A stretch of 64,000 bases of DNA from Clostridium sp. CAG:1000 (GTDB taxonomy: Bacteria > Bacillota_I > Bacilli_A > RF39 > UBA660). Positions 32,803-42,553 of this stretch are shown in pieces. Numbering within the stretch: the stretch's first letter is position 1; each line of letters starts with the position of its first letter. The stretch covers positions 1 to 64,000 of the forward strand of contig HG000340.1 of the NCBI GenBank assembly GCA_000436975.1, read 5' to 3'. Under the pieces are notes generated by a model, which was not told the DNA's origin, made no database searches, and saw only the letters and a list, made by a program, of their open reading frames with translations. Position numbers and translations under genes: made by a program.

Positions 32803-34086
32803 ATGTTTATAGATGAAGTTAATTTAAAATTAATAGCTGGTAAAGGTGGAGATGGATGTACATCTTTCTTAAGAGAAAAATATGTTCCATTAGGTGGACC
32901 TGATGGTGGTAATGGTGGAAAAGGTGGAAACATTATCTTTAAGGCAGATAAAGGTCTTAGAACACTAATAGATTTAAGATATAAAAAAGTGTTAAAAGGT
33001 GAAAATGGAACTAATGGTAGAGGTAGAAACCAAACAGGTAGTACAGCAGAAGATACTGTTATAGTGGTTCCAGTTGGAACAACTATTAAAGATACAGATA
33101 CTAATCTTATAGTGTGTGACTTAGTGCGTGATGGTCAAGAAGCAATTGTTGCTAAAGGTGGAAGAGGTGGAAAAGGTAATGCTGCTTTTATGACAAATAA
33201 AAATAAAGCGCCTTATACTAGTGAACTTGGAGAACCAGGGCAAGAAAGAAACGTTATATGTGAACTAAAATTACTAGCAGATGTTGGCCTTATAGGTTTT
33301 CCATCAGTAGGCAAAAGTTCTTTAATATCAGTTATTTCAGCGGCTAAACCAAAAATCGCTGATTATCATTTTACAACTCTAGTACCAAATCTAGGAGTTG
33401 TTAAGTCAGGTGATTATAGTTATGTTGTTGCTGATTTACCAGGCATGATTGAAGGAGCATCTGAAGGAATTGGTCTTGGAGATAAGTTCTTAAAACATGT
33501 ATCAAGATGTAAAATAGTATGTCATGTTTTAGATATGGCACAAGTTGATAATAGAGATGTTATTGAAGACTATAAAATTATTAGAAAAGAATTAAAGAAT
33601 TATAGTGAAGCACTTTATAATAAAAGAGAAATAGTTGTTGCTAATAAAATGGACATTGAAACTGCAAAAGAAAACCTAGAAAGATTTAAAAAAGAATTTA
33701 AAGATTTAGAAATAATTGAAGTATCAGCCGCAACACTAGAAGGAACTAAGGAACTAATATTTAAATTAAAAGAAATACTAGAGTCTATTCCAGATGAAGA
33801 AACATATGATAAAAATGAATTTGAAGATTATGTACTTTATGAATTTAAACATGAAAAACCATATCAAATTAAAAGAGAAGGCCAAAATAGATGGGTTGTT
33901 ACTGGTAAAGATTTAGAAAAACTATTAAAAATGACAAGGTTTAATTCAGATGAATCAGCCCTTAGATTTGCAAGAAAATTAAAAAGTTTAGGGGTAGATG
34001 ATGAATTAAAAAATCTTGGTGCTAAAGAAGGAGATATTGTTTCAATATTAGATCAAGAGTTTGAATACGAAGAAAAACTATATTAA
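32803..34086 (+). CDS. obg: GTPase Obg
   Basis: The 427-aa protein has the glycine-rich Obg domain (GGDGCTSFLREKYVPLGG, GGNGGKGG), a GTPase domain with GFPSVGKSSL (G1), DLPGMIEGA (G3) and NKMD (G4), and the C-terminal OCT domain (YVLYEFKHEKPY onward). It assists 50S assembly and stress signalling. AGAGGG precedes ATG 32803. The length is standard for Firmicutes. It is transcribed alone between two hairpins. Confidence 0.97.
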   Translation: MFIDEVNLKLIAGKGGDGCTSFLREKYVPLGGPDGGNGGKGGNIIFKADKGLRTLIDLRYKKVLKGENGTNGRGRNQTGSTAEDTVIVVPVGTTIKDTDTNLIVCDLVRDGQEAIVAKGGRGGKGNAAFMTNKNKAPYTSELGEPGQERNVICELKLLADVGLIGFPSVGKSSLISVISAAKPKIADYHFTTLVPNLGVVKSGDYSYVVADLPGMIEGASEGIGLGDKFLKHVSRCKIVCHVLDMAQVDNRDVIEDYKIIRKELKNYSEALYNKREIVVANKMDIETAKENLERFKKEFKDLEIIEVSAATLEGTKELIFKLKEILESIPDEETYDKNEFEDYVLYEFKHEKPYQIKREGQNRWVVTGKDLEKLLKMTRFNSDESALRFARKLKSLGVDDELKNLGAKEGDIVSILDQEFEYEEKLY

Positions 34087-34114
34087 AAAACACTTAAAAT
34101 ACTTAAGTGTTTTT
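34086..34114 (+). terminator. Terminator after obg
   Basis: AAAAACACTTAA / TTAAGTGTTTTT stem with loop AATAC. Confidence 0.9.
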
Positions 34115-34160
34115 AGTTTGTAAAAAATCTTATAATATCTTTTTAATATTAGATTAAAAT

Positions 34161-34194
34161 AAAAAATCACCTAACTCAGTAATGATTTAGGTGA
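34161..34194 (-). terminator. Orphan minus-strand terminator-like hairpin
   Basis: TCACCTAA (34167-34174) and TTAGGTGA (34187-34194) pair, and the minus strand then reads six T's. No minus-strand gene lies upstream of it within 20 kb, so its partner is unknown. Confidence 0.6.
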
Positions 34195-34213
34195 AACCAA
34201 CAACATTCTTTAT

Positions 34214-34242
34214 TTGTCAAAATAGTTAAATTATAGTAAAAT
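34214..34242 (+). promoter_or_regulatory. Promoter of polA
   Basis: TTGTCA (34214-34219), 17 bases, TAAAAT (34237-34242), about 19 bases before the start. Confidence 0.7.
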
Positions 34243-34260
34243 AATTAATAGGTGGATATG

Positions 34261-36831
34261 ATGAAAAAAAGAGCAATACTAGTAGATGGAAATAATTTGT
34301 TATTTAGAAGTTATTATGCTACTGCATACAATGGAAACTTAATGAGAAATTCTAAAGGTCTTCCAACTAATGCGTTATATGGATTTATAAATATGATAAA
34401 TAAAATTATTAATGAAGAAAATCCAGAATATATGATGATAGCATTTGATAAAGGACATAATTTCAGACAAGATATGTATGATAACTATAAAGATGGAAGA
34501 ATTGAAACACCAGAAGATTTAAAAATACAATTTCCAATAGCAAAAGAAATATGTACTCTTATGGGTATTAAATATATTGAATGTGATAATTATGAAGCAG
34601 ATGATATTATAGGAACATTTGCAAGAATGGCAGATGAAGATAAAAATTATAATGCGACCATTATAAGTAGTGATAAAGATCTATTACAATTGATAAGTGA
34701 TGAAGTTAATGTTAAATTATTAAAACAAAAAGATTATATACTTATGGATAAAAAAACATTCTTTGATACTTATGGTGTAGAACCAATTAAAATGATTGAT
34801 TTAAAATCATTGATGGGAGATTCTTCTGACAATATACCTGGTGTTAAAGGCATTGGTGAAAAAACAGCAATTAATTTAATACAAAAGTATGGTTCATTAG
34901 ATGGCGTATATAATAATATAGATAATATAACTGGTAAACTTAAAGAAAAATTATTAAATGATAAAGACAATGCATATTTTTCATATAAACTAGCAACAAT
35001 ATATAAAACAATTAACTTTGAATATACATTTGAAAGTATTAAATATAATGGTCCTGATATCAATAAATTAATAGATAAATATAAAGAACTAGAATTTAAT
35101 TCGTTTTTGAAGAGTATATCTAAAATACCATCAAAACAAGAAGATAATAAAATAGAAATAGTTAAAGGTAAGATAGAAATAAATGGTAAATATAGTTTCT
35201 ATTTAGAACTTGATAATACTAATTATCATATTTCTAATATAATAGGTGGCTCTATATATGATGGTAAAACATTATATTACTTAGATTTGCCAAGTATATT
35301 ACTAAATAAAGATTTGTTAAAGAATGTTAGTGTAACTTTCGATCTTAAAAAGAATATAGTAGCATTAAATAAATATAATATTGATGTCTCTTCATCATTT
35401 GATACATTAATCGCATCTTATTTACTTGAAATTAATGTTAAAGATGATGTGTCATACTTAGCAACTACTTATGGAATAGATATTCCTTATTATGAAAAAA
35501 TAATTAATAAAAAAATACCGCTTAGTGAAGATGAAATAATAAACACTATTACAAGTAAAGCAAAATTCTTATATGATACATATGAAGAATATAATAATAA
35601 ATTAAAAGAAGAAGAAATGAATGATTTATATTATAATATAGAACATCCATTAATTTATGTTCTTGCTAATATGGAAATAAATGGTATAACAGTTAAAACA
35701 AATATAATAGATGACTTAAAAAAAGACATAAAAAATAAAATAGAAATTTTAACTCATAAAATATATGATGAAGCAGGAGTTGAGTTTAATATATCATCTC
35801 CAAAGCAACTAGCAGATGTCCTTTATAATAAAGTAATGATACCAAGAGGTAAAGGTAAACAGGCAATGTCTACTGCTCATGATGTTCTTGTTAAATATGA
35901 AGCACATTATCCAATAATTAAAGATATTTTAGAATATAGAAATTTATCTAAATTATATTCTACATACTTAGATACATTTAATAATTATGTTAGAAACGAT
36001 GGTAAGATACATACTATATATAAACAAACTGGTACTAGAACAGGAAGATTATCATCAGTAGATCCTAATTTACAAAATATACCTGTCAGAAATGAAGAAG
36101 GTAAAAAGATTAGAAAAGCTTTTGTGGCAAATGAAAATTGTGTTTTATTATCAAGTGATTACTCTCAAATAGAACTTAGGATACTAGCACATATAACTGA
36201 CTGTGAAAGTTTAAAAAAAGCATTTAATAATAATGAAGATATACATACTCATGTTGCTAGCGATATATTTAATGTTCTAGAAAAAGATGTTACTAAAGAT
36301 ATGAGAAGAACTGCTAAAGCAGTAATATTTGGTATAGTGTATGGTATTAGTGGATTTGGTCTTGGAGAAAACCTAGATATAACAGCAAAAGAAGCAAAAA
36401 CATATATAGATAAATATTTAGAATTATATCCAGAAGTTAATAAATATATGAAAGATATAGTTGAAAAAACAAGGAGTCTTGGATATGTTAGAACACTATT
36501 TAATAGAAAAAGAATAATAGAAGAAATAAAGAATACTAATTATTTAATAAGATCTATGGGTGATAGGATGGCACTTAATACACCAATACAAGGAACTAGT
36601 GCTGATATATTAAAAATGGCAATGATAAAGATTGATAGTGAACTTAAAAAAAATAATTATAAAACAAAAATGTTATTACAAGTTCACGATGAATTAATAT
36701 TTGAAGTTCCAAATGAAGAACTTGAAAGTATTAAGGAACTTGTAAGAAATATTATGGAAGGTATTTATAAGCTATCAGTGCCATTAAAAGTAGAAATAGA
36801 ATATGGTAAAGATTGGTATGATGCTAAATAG
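34261..36831 (+). CDS. polA: DNA polymerase I
   Basis: The 856-aa protein has three domains. Residues 1-290 are the 5'-3' exonuclease (AILVDGNNLLFRSYY, NYEADDIIGTF, GDSSDNIPGVKGIGEKTA). Residues 300-470 keep the shape of the 3'-5' exonuclease but lack the D-x-E motif, as in Bacillus, so proofreading is predicted absent. The polymerase domain has motif A DYSQIELRILAH, motif B RRTAKAVIFGIVYG and motif C QVHDELIFEVP. It fills gaps and removes RNA primers. The second of two tandem ATGs is chosen (34261) by its spacing from AGGTGG. Confidence 0.97.
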   Translation: MKKRAILVDGNNLLFRSYYATAYNGNLMRNSKGLPTNALYGFINMINKIINEENPEYMMIAFDKGHNFRQDMYDNYKDGRIETPEDLKIQFPIAKEICTLMGIKYIECDNYEADDIIGTFARMADEDKNYNATIISSDKDLLQLISDEVNVKLLKQKDYILMDKKTFFDTYGVEPIKMIDLKSLMGDSSDNIPGVKGIGEKTAINLIQKYGSLDGVYNNIDNITGKLKEKLLNDKDNAYFSYKLATIYKTINFEYTFESIKYNGPDINKLIDKYKELEFNSFLKSISKIPSKQEDNKIEIVKGKIEINGKYSFYLELDNTNYHISNIIGGSIYDGKTLYYLDLPSILLNKDLLKNVSVTFDLKKNIVALNKYNIDVSSSFDTLIASYLLEINVKDDVSYLATTYGIDIPYYEKIINKKIPLSEDEIINTITSKAKFLYDTYEEYNNKLKEEEMNDLYYNIEHPLIYVLANMEINGITVKTNIIDDLKKDIKNKIEILTHKIYDEAGVEFNISSPKQLADVLYNKVMIPRGKGKQAMSTAHDVLVKYEAHYPIIKDILEYRNLSKLYSTYLDTFNNYVRNDGKIHTIYKQTGTRTGRLSSVDPNLQNIPVRNEEGKKIRKAFVANENCVLLSSDYSQIELRILAHITDCESLKKAFNNNEDIHTHVASDIFNVLEKDVTKDMRRTAKAVIFGIVYGISGFGLGENLDITAKEAKTYIDKYLELYPEVNKYMKDIVEKTRSLGYVRTLFNRKRIIEEIKNTNYLIRSMGDRMALNTPIQGTSADILKMAMIKIDSELKKNNYKTKMLLQVHDELIFEVPNEELESIKELVRNIMEGIYKLSVPLKVEIEYGKDWYDAK

Positions 36832-36850
36832 AGAGAAATCTCTATTTTTT
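36826..36850 (+). terminator. Terminator after polA
   Basis: AAATAGAGA / TCTCTATTT stem, loop GAAA, then T's; overlaps the stop. Confidence 0.85.
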
Positions 36851-36916
36851 ATTATAAAGTATATGTAAAAAAATAATAATTGATTTGAAAATAATTTAAT
36901 AATTTAAAATTACTTA

Positions 36917-36945
36917 TTGATAGGTGAGTGTTTCTGTGTTAAAAT
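36917..36945 (+). promoter_or_regulatory. Promoter of sepF-divIVA
   Basis: TTGATA, 17 bases, TAAAAT (36940-36945) with TG at 36937-36938 (extended -10). Confidence 0.75.
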
Positions 36946-36976
36946 TAATATAGATGACTATAAGGAGGGATTGTTA

Positions 36977-37363
36977 ATGGCTTTAAAGGGATTAAGTGAT
37001 ATATTTAAACCTGAGGATAGTGATATTGAAGAATATGAAGAAAAAGAAACTTCAAAGGGAAGTAAAGGATATAAAAATAAAACAATTTTAGTTGAACCAA
37101 GAGCATTTTCTGAGGCACAACAAATTGCTGATTATTTAAAGGAACAAAATCAAGTTGTTGTAAACTTTAAGAGAGTTACATCAGATGTATCTAAAAGAAT
37201 TATGGATTTTTTAAATGGTATTATCTATGCGATTGAAGGAAGTATGCAAAAGCTTGGCCCTGGCATTGTTATTTGTGCTCCTAAGGGATTTGAAATTGAA
37301 GGAACAATAACAGAAGATGAAAGAAAAAAGAGCACTAAAAAAGATGATTTAGGAGAATGGTAG
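36977..37363 (+). CDS. sepF: Cell division protein SepF
   Basis: The 128-aa protein has an N-terminal amphipathic start (MALKGLSDIF) that can bind membrane, an acidic linker, and the SepF core VEPRAFSEAQQIADYL ... QVVVNFKRV ... MDFLNGIIYAIEGSMQKLG ... VICAPKGFEI. SepF tethers and arranges FtsZ filaments at midcell. AAGGAGG precedes ATG 36977; an upstream in-frame start would lie inside the promoter. It is followed by divIVA, the same order as in the ylm region of many Firmicutes, although ylmDEGH are missing. Confidence 0.95.
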   Translation: MALKGLSDIFKPEDSDIEEYEEKETSKGSKGYKNKTILVEPRAFSEAQQIADYLKEQNQVVVNFKRVTSDVSKRIMDFLNGIIYAIEGSMQKLGPGIVICAPKGFEIEGTITEDERKKSTKKDDLGEW

Positions 37364-37388
37364 AATAAAATATATTTAGAGGTGAAGC

Positions 37389-37838
37389 ATGAAAAAGTTC
37401 GATGTGGTTTTTCGTGGTTATGATAAAGATCAAGTACATAAGTGCTTAGACGATATTATTAGAAATTACGAACTCTTACTTAAAAAGAGTCAAAAAACTG
37501 AAGAAAATAATAAAAAATTAACTGAACAGCTTCTTCATTATCAAAAAATTGAAGAAACTATGAATAGAGCAATATATACAGCTGAAAGTGCAGGAGATCA
37601 AATTAAAAGTTCTGCTCGTAAAGAAGCAGAATCTCTTGTTAATGAAGCTAGGCGTAACGCTAGTAGAATTATAAATGATGCTTTATTAAAAGCAGAAAAA
37701 GCTCAAAATCGTGCTGACATGCTTAAGAGAAATACCAATGTCCTAAAAAGAAGATTAAGACAAATTATTGAAAATCAACTTGAAGTTATTGAAGAAATGG
37801 ATAGAGTTGACTTTGATAGATATGATGATAAGTATTAG
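37389..37838 (+). CDS. divIVA: DivIVA-domain protein
   Basis: A 149-aa protein starting with the DivIVA signature KKFDVVFRGYDKDQVHKCLDDI (split here for length: RGYD at 9-12), followed by a long coiled coil with heptads through residues 30-130. DivIVA marks curved membranes at poles and septa and recruits division or wall proteins. An AGAGGTG site precedes the ATG. It lies 26 bases after sepF in one transcript. Family members range around 150-180 aa, so it is complete. Confidence 0.93.
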   Translation: MKKFDVVFRGYDKDQVHKCLDDIIRNYELLLKKSQKTEENNKKLTEQLLHYQKIEETMNRAIYTAESAGDQIKSSARKEAESLVNEARRNASRIINDALLKAEKAQNRADMLKRNTNVLKRRLRQIIENQLEVIEEMDRVDFDRYDDKY

Positions 37839-37852
37839 AATATGAATTTAAT

Positions 37853-37886
37853 AAAACTATTGATGAGAAAAATCAGTAGTTTTTTA
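37853..37886 (+). terminator. Terminator after divIVA
   Basis: AAAACTATTGAT / ATCAGTAGTTTT stem with one G-T pair, seven-base loop, then T's. Confidence 0.85.
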
Positions 37887-37909
37887 ATTTGTAAAGATAG
37901 AATAACTAT

Positions 37910-37936
37910 ATAAAGAGAAAATCTTTATTTTTTTTT
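37910..37936 (+). terminator. Second tandem terminator
   Basis: ATAAAGA / TCTTTAT stem, loop GAAAA, followed by eight T's, 25 bases after the first hairpin. Confidence 0.7.
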
Positions 37937-37948
37937 GTAAAAAAAAGA

Positions 37949-37982
37949 AGTGTTTTTTATTTTTATAGCTAATTATTATAAT
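37949..37982 (+). promoter_or_regulatory. AGTGTTTTT-type promoter of the dinD relic
   Basis: AGTG at 37949, TATAAT at 37977-37982 with an 18-base spacer from the T-run. The 36 bases are almost identical to those at 50255-50290. Confidence 0.65.
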
Positions 37983-38013
37983 AGAGGGATAACCTCTAGA
38001 AGGAAGGAAAAAT

Positions 38014-38711
38014 ATGAATGAATTAAAAGAATATACAGAAAGACTATTTGAAGATATAAAACATATCGATGAAAATGGAAGCGAATTTTGGTATGCTCGT
38101 GAATTACAAAAAGTTTTAGATTATAAAAAATGGGAGAGATTTTCTAATGTGATCAAAAATGCTATGATGGCTTGCAAACAAAGCGATTGCAATGTTTCGG
38201 ATCATTTTCCCGGAGCCGGGAAAATGATAAAACTAGGGAAAGGTGGAAATAGAAATGTTATAGATTATAAGTTATCACGTTATGCTTGTTATTTAATCGC
38301 ACAAAATGGTGACTCTAGAAAGAAAGTAATAGCACTCGCTCAAACTTATTTTGCAATACAAACAAGGCGTCAAGAACTAAGTGAAAAAGGGTATAATACT
38401 CTTACTGAAGATGAAAAAAGATTATATCAAAGAAACCTAACAAGAAAAGGAAACTATTCATTAAACATCGCTGCTAGAAATGCAGGAGTTAAGAATTTTG
38501 ATAAGTTTCATAATAGTGGATATAAAGGCCTAAAAACGTGAGAAACAACAAATGATATTATTAAAAGAAAAGGACTTAGATATAGGGAAGATATACTTGA
38601 TAATATGGGTAGTGAAGAACTTCAGCAAATCTTTTTCGTATTACTCAAACAGAATCGAAACTTAAGAAAGATAAAACAAGACTAGAGAAAGTTATTTCTA
38701 ATTTCAACTAA
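38014..38711 (+). pseudogene. dinD: Broken DinD-like (BRO-N family) gene
   Basis: The frame reads as DinD: FWYARELQKVLDYKKW, VSDHFPGAGKMI, DYKLSRYACYLIAQNGDSRK, YFAIQTRRQELSEKGYN, KNFDKFHNSGYKGL. A TGA at 38539-38541 (a Gly codon is expected) stops it, yet homology goes on as NDIIKRKGLRYREDILDNMG. Around 38625 the frame shifts by one base and resumes as NLFRITQTESKLKKD to TAA at 38709. One nonsense change and one shift therefore inactivate it. DinD-type proteins are DNA-damage-linked inhibitors of RecA. The intact 175-aa fragment (38014-38541) could still be made from an excellent AAGGAAGGAAA site. Confidence 0.8.
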
Positions 38712-38781
38712 CTATTATATTAAGTGGTCTTTCCTACTTTTTCTTTTTAACTAAATATTGTATAATAAAACTGAGGTATTT

Positions 38782-41655
38782 ATGAAGTATATTCCACTTA
38801 ATGTAAAAACTGAATATGATCTTATGAATAGTCTAATTAAAATAGATGAACTCATTTTATATGCCAAAAAGTTTAATATTAGTAGTGTAGGTATAACTGA
38901 TGAGAATATGTTTGGTACGATGGAGTTTATTAATAAATGCAAAGATAGTCAAATTAAACCAATCATAGGAATAGAGGTATTTATAAATGATATTAATTTT
39001 CTCTTATATGCTAAAAACTACAATGGATATATTTCATTATGTGAGATAGTTACAATTAAAAATATAGAAAATTTAAGTTTTAATAGAATTAAAAACTATA
39101 ATGATATTATATGTGTATGTAATTACAAAAATTATTTAAAATTAAAAGAATATTTTGATGAAATATATATTGGATATAGAGATAAGAATGAAAAAACCGA
39201 ATCAATTAAATTAAGTAAATCTATAGTATATATTCCATGTATTAGATATTTCAATGTTGAAGATAAAGAGTATTTTAAATATATTAGATTAATAGAAGAA
39301 GGTAAAACAGTTGATGATGAAGTTAATGTTAGTGATGAATATATTAAAGATAATTATGATGAATCTGATATTAAAACCACTATTGAGTTTTCAAAACTAA
39401 TTGATATTGAGTTACCTAAACGAGAAGTACATATACCTAAGTATAAAGAAAATTCAACTGAATTTTTAAGAGCATTATCTAAAAAAGGACTAGATAAAAG
39501 ACTTAATGGAAACGTCCCGCTTGCATATAAAAATAGATTAATGTATGAGTTATCTGTTATTGAGAAAATGAACTTTGTTGATTATTTTCTTATTGTATAT
39601 GACTTTGTATTATTTGCTAAGAAAAGTGGTATAAGAGTTGGACCAGGTAGAGGTAGTGGTGCGGCTTCTCTTGTTAATTATTCTCTTGGTATTATTAATA
39701 TTGATCCATTAAAATATGATTTAATATTTGAAAGATTTTTAAATCCAGATAGAGTTACTATGCCTGATATAGATATTGATTTTGATAATATGAGAAGAGA
39801 AGAAGTAATAGACTATGTATCTAATAAATATGGAAAATATAATACAGCAAGAATAATATCATTTAATACAATGCTTCCTAAGCAAATTATTAGAGATACA
39901 GCAAGAGTTATGAATATTGACATAAGAGTGGTAGATAATATTTGTAAAACTATTAAGGATGAAAAAACATTTGATGAATTAAAAAATAATAAAGAATTTA
40001 TAAATGTTATTAATAGAAGTACTATTGTAAAAAAATTAATAAATATATGTAATAGACTTTGTGGATTAAAAAAGAATACTGCGATGCATGCAGCTGGTGT
40101 TGTTATAAGTGATGAGAAACTTACTAATATTATGCCTTTATATAAAAATAATGATGTTATACTTACATGTTATAGTATGGAATATATAGAAAGTTTAGGA
40201 CTACTTAAAATGGACTTTTTATCAATTAAAAATTTAAATACTATATCAAATATACTTAATGACATTGGTGGTAATATTGATATAGATAATATACCACTTG
40301 ATGATACAAAAACATTAAATTTATTTAAGAATGCTTACACATCAGGTATATTTCAATTTGAAAGTAGTGGTATGAGAAGTTTTTTAAAACAATTAAGCGT
40401 AGATAATTTTAATACTTTAGTAGACGCGATAGCCTTATATAGACCTGGCCCTCGTGATAATATAGATGAGTATATTAAAAGAAAGAAAGGTATTAAAAAA
40501 GTAGATTATTTAGTTAAAGAATTAGAGCCAATATTGAAAAGTACTTATGGAATAATTATATATCAAGAACAAGTATTAGAAATATTAAGAACTATAGGTG
40601 GGTTTAGTTATTCACAAGCAGATAATATAAGAAGAGCAATGTCTAAAAAGAAATATGATTTAATACTAAAAGAAAAAGATAAGATAATTAATGGTGTTAT
40701 AAATAAAGGATATGATAAGAATGTTGCTACTAAACTATATGATTTAATAGTTAAATTTTCTTCATATGGCTTTAATAAATCACACTCAGTAGTTTATTCT
40801 AAAGTAGCATATCAAATGGCATATTTAAAGAGTCATTATACTAAGTATTTTATGAAAAACTTACTTAATATGAATAAAGGTTCAGAGAAACTAAAAGAAT
40901 ATATGGATGAGGCTAAAATACTTGGACTTTTATTTAGTAAAGTAGATATAAATAAATCAGGAAAAGAATTTATAATAGAAGATAATAATCTTGTAATACC
41001 ATTTACTATTATCAATAGTATTGCTTTTTCAGTAAGCGATGAGATAATTAATGAAAGAAATAAAGGATTATTTAAATCATTTTATGACTTTATGATAAGA
41101 TGTTATGGTAAAAGCATTAATAAAAGAGTGGTTGTTTCTTTAATAGAATGTGGTGCTTTTGATAAATTTAATATAAATAAAAAGAATTATATTGATAATA
41201 TAGATGAAGTATTAAATTATGTAAGTTTATGTAAAGATTTAAATATGGTGCTTGATAGTGAACCAGTATTTGAGAGTACTAGTGATTACAGTGATAAGGA
41301 GTTGATAGAACTTGAAATAAAGAATTATGGATTTTATTTATCTCATCATCCGATTACTAAATATGATAGAACTTCATATATAACACTTGAAAACTACAAA
41401 AAGTATTTTAATAGAGTTATTACTTGCCTGTTGTATGTTGAAAGCATTAAAAATATTAAAACTAAAAATAATGATAAGATGGCATTTATTAAATTCAGTG
41501 ATGAATATGCAACAGTAGAAGGAGTATTATTTCCTAGTGTTTATTTAAAAGTAGGCGATGTTAGTAGAAATAATATTTATAAAGTAAATGCTAAAGTAGA
41601 AAGAAGGGAGAATATTTATCAATTAATAATTTATAATATGATAAGAATAGATTAA
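38782..41655 (+). CDS. dnaE: DNA polymerase III alpha subunit, DnaE type
   Basis: The 957-aa enzyme has an N-terminal PHP domain, then a polymerase core with GPGRGSGAASLVNY, MPDIDIDFD (two catalytic Asp), HAAGVVISDE and YQEQVLEILRTIGGFSYSQAD, and a shortened C-terminal part with an OB fold (about 860-957). In the PHP domain the usual HxH and TDH motifs read PLNVKTE and TDENMFG, so its metal site is lost. DnaE works with PolC in primer extension of low-GC Gram-positives. GAGG precedes ATG 38782; a TTG eight codons upstream overlaps the promoter. Length is below the usual 1,100. Confidence 0.96.
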   Translation: MKYIPLNVKTEYDLMNSLIKIDELILYAKKFNISSVGITDENMFGTMEFINKCKDSQIKPIIGIEVFINDINFLLYAKNYNGYISLCEIVTIKNIENLSFNRIKNYNDIICVCNYKNYLKLKEYFDEIYIGYRDKNEKTESIKLSKSIVYIPCIRYFNVEDKEYFKYIRLIEEGKTVDDEVNVSDEYIKDNYDESDIKTTIEFSKLIDIELPKREVHIPKYKENSTEFLRALSKKGLDKRLNGNVPLAYKNRLMYELSVIEKMNFVDYFLIVYDFVLFAKKSGIRVGPGRGSGAASLVNYSLGIINIDPLKYDLIFERFLNPDRVTMPDIDIDFDNMRREEVIDYVSNKYGKYNTARIISFNTMLPKQIIRDTARVMNIDIRVVDNICKTIKDEKTFDELKNNKEFINVINRSTIVKKLINICNRLCGLKKNTAMHAAGVVISDEKLTNIMPLYKNNDVILTCYSMEYIESLGLLKMDFLSIKNLNTISNILNDIGGNIDIDNIPLDDTKTLNLFKNAYTSGIFQFESSGMRSFLKQLSVDNFNTLVDAIALYRPGPRDNIDEYIKRKKGIKKVDYLVKELEPILKSTYGIIIYQEQVLEILRTIGGFSYSQADNIRRAMSKKKYDLILKEKDKIINGVINKGYDKNVATKLYDLIVKFSSYGFNKSHSVVYSKVAYQMAYLKSHYTKYFMKNLLNMNKGSEKLKEYMDEAKILGLLFSKVDINKSGKEFIIEDNNLVIPFTIINSIAFSVSDEIINERNKGLFKSFYDFMIRCYGKSINKRVVVSLIECGAFDKFNINKKNYIDNIDEVLNYVSLCKDLNMVLDSEPVFESTSDYSDKELIELEIKNYGFYLSHHPITKYDRTSYITLENYKKYFNRVITCLLYVESIKNIKTKNNDKMAFIKFSDEYATVEGVLFPSVYLKVGDVSRNNIYKVNAKVERRENIYQLIIYNMIRID

Positions 41656-41656
41656 T

Positions 41657-42415
41657 ATGAAAAAGAAGTATGATAGTGATATTAAAAATAATGTTAATAA
41701 ACTATTAGATAGAATTATTATTGTTTTAATAGTATTGATTGTTATAAGTGGTGTGTTCTTACTTATTAGAAAAGAAGAATATAATAAAACAATTATAGAA
41801 ATAAATGATAGTAAATTAAGTGTAGGCGCTATAGAAAAAGAAATTAGTGTTAAAGAAGAAATAGACTCTTTAAAGAAAAAATATAATAATAATGATGTAA
41901 TAGGTATCCTTAGTATAGATAATGAAATTAATACTCCAATTGCTCAAACAAAAGATAACCAGTTTTATTTAAAAAAATCATTATCATTACAAAAAAGTGT
42001 ATTAGGCGCTGTATTTATGGATTATAGAGTCAATAAAGATTCAAAACAAATAAATATATATGGACATAATAGTACTAAATATAAACCTCCTTTTAATGCA
42101 TTAGAAGGATATTTAAAAAAAGAATACTATAATGAACATAAAAGTATTTTATTAAAAATAGATAATGAAATAAAACAATATGAAATATTTAGTATAGTTC
42201 TTGCTGATAAAAAAAGTACTGAAGAACATATGAATCTAAATTATAAAAAAGATTCTGATTGGTTAAAACACTTTAATAGACTAAAGAAAAGAAGTATTTA
42301 TAAAACAAATATTGAATTAAATGAAAATGATAAAGTACTTGTACTTCAAACTTGTTTATTTGGTAAATATAAAGGTAAACTAATGGTAGTAGTTGCTAGA
42401 TTAATAGAAGAATAA
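41657..42415 (+). CDS. Class B-like sortase
   Basis: A 252-aa type II membrane protein: one N-terminal helix (residues 19-39) and a sortase beta-barrel. The active-site triad is visible as IYGHN (His), LQTCLFG (Cys) and VVVARL (Arg). Class B sortases have this TxTC and an extended N-terminal helix; their usual substrates carry NPQTN, whereas the adhesin nearby has FPKTG. It starts one base after the dnaE stop without a clear ribosome site, so coupling is likely. The class is inferred from length and His/Cys context. Confidence 0.85.
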   Translation: MKKKYDSDIKNNVNKLLDRIIIVLIVLIVISGVFLLIRKEEYNKTIIEINDSKLSVGAIEKEISVKEEIDSLKKKYNNNDVIGILSIDNEINTPIAQTKDNQFYLKKSLSLQKSVLGAVFMDYRVNKDSKQINIYGHNSTKYKPPFNALEGYLKKEYYNEHKSILLKIDNEIKQYEIFSIVLADKKSTEEHMNLNYKKDSDWLKHFNRLKKRSIYKTNIELNENDKVLVLQTCLFGKYKGKLMVVVARLIEE

Positions 42416-42436
42416 CTTGCGTATGCAAGTTTTTTT
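42414..42436 (+). terminator. Terminator after sortase
   Basis: AACTTGC / GCAAGTT stem, loop GTAT, then T's. Confidence 0.85.
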
Positions 42437-42465
42437 AATCAATATTATTAAGGCGTTAACTTCAA

Positions 42466-42482
42466 TTTGACTAAATGTCAAT
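42466..42482. repeat. Inverted repeat ATTGAC-TAAAT-GTCAAT
   Basis: A perfect 6-bp inverted repeat with a five-base centre lies just upstream of the promoter of the pilin-fusion gene and could be an operator. Confidence 0.45.
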
Positions 42483-42492
42483 CATTTGTAAA

Positions 42493-42522
42493 TTGACTAT
42501 TATTAATTTAAAATGATACAAT
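42493..42522 (+). promoter_or_regulatory. Promoter of the pilin-fusion gene
   Basis: TTGACT (42493-42498), 18 bases, TACAAT (42517-42522) with TGA immediately upstream. Confidence 0.65.
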
Positions 42523-42553
42523 CTTATTATGATAATAGAAGGAGTAAGATAAA

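Noticed and set aside
38536..38545. Reassignment of TGA to an amino acid
   Set aside because: TGA ends several intact genes (for example 13945-13947 and 60118-60120) and tryptophan is encoded by TGG, so the TGA in the dinD relic is treated as a real stop.
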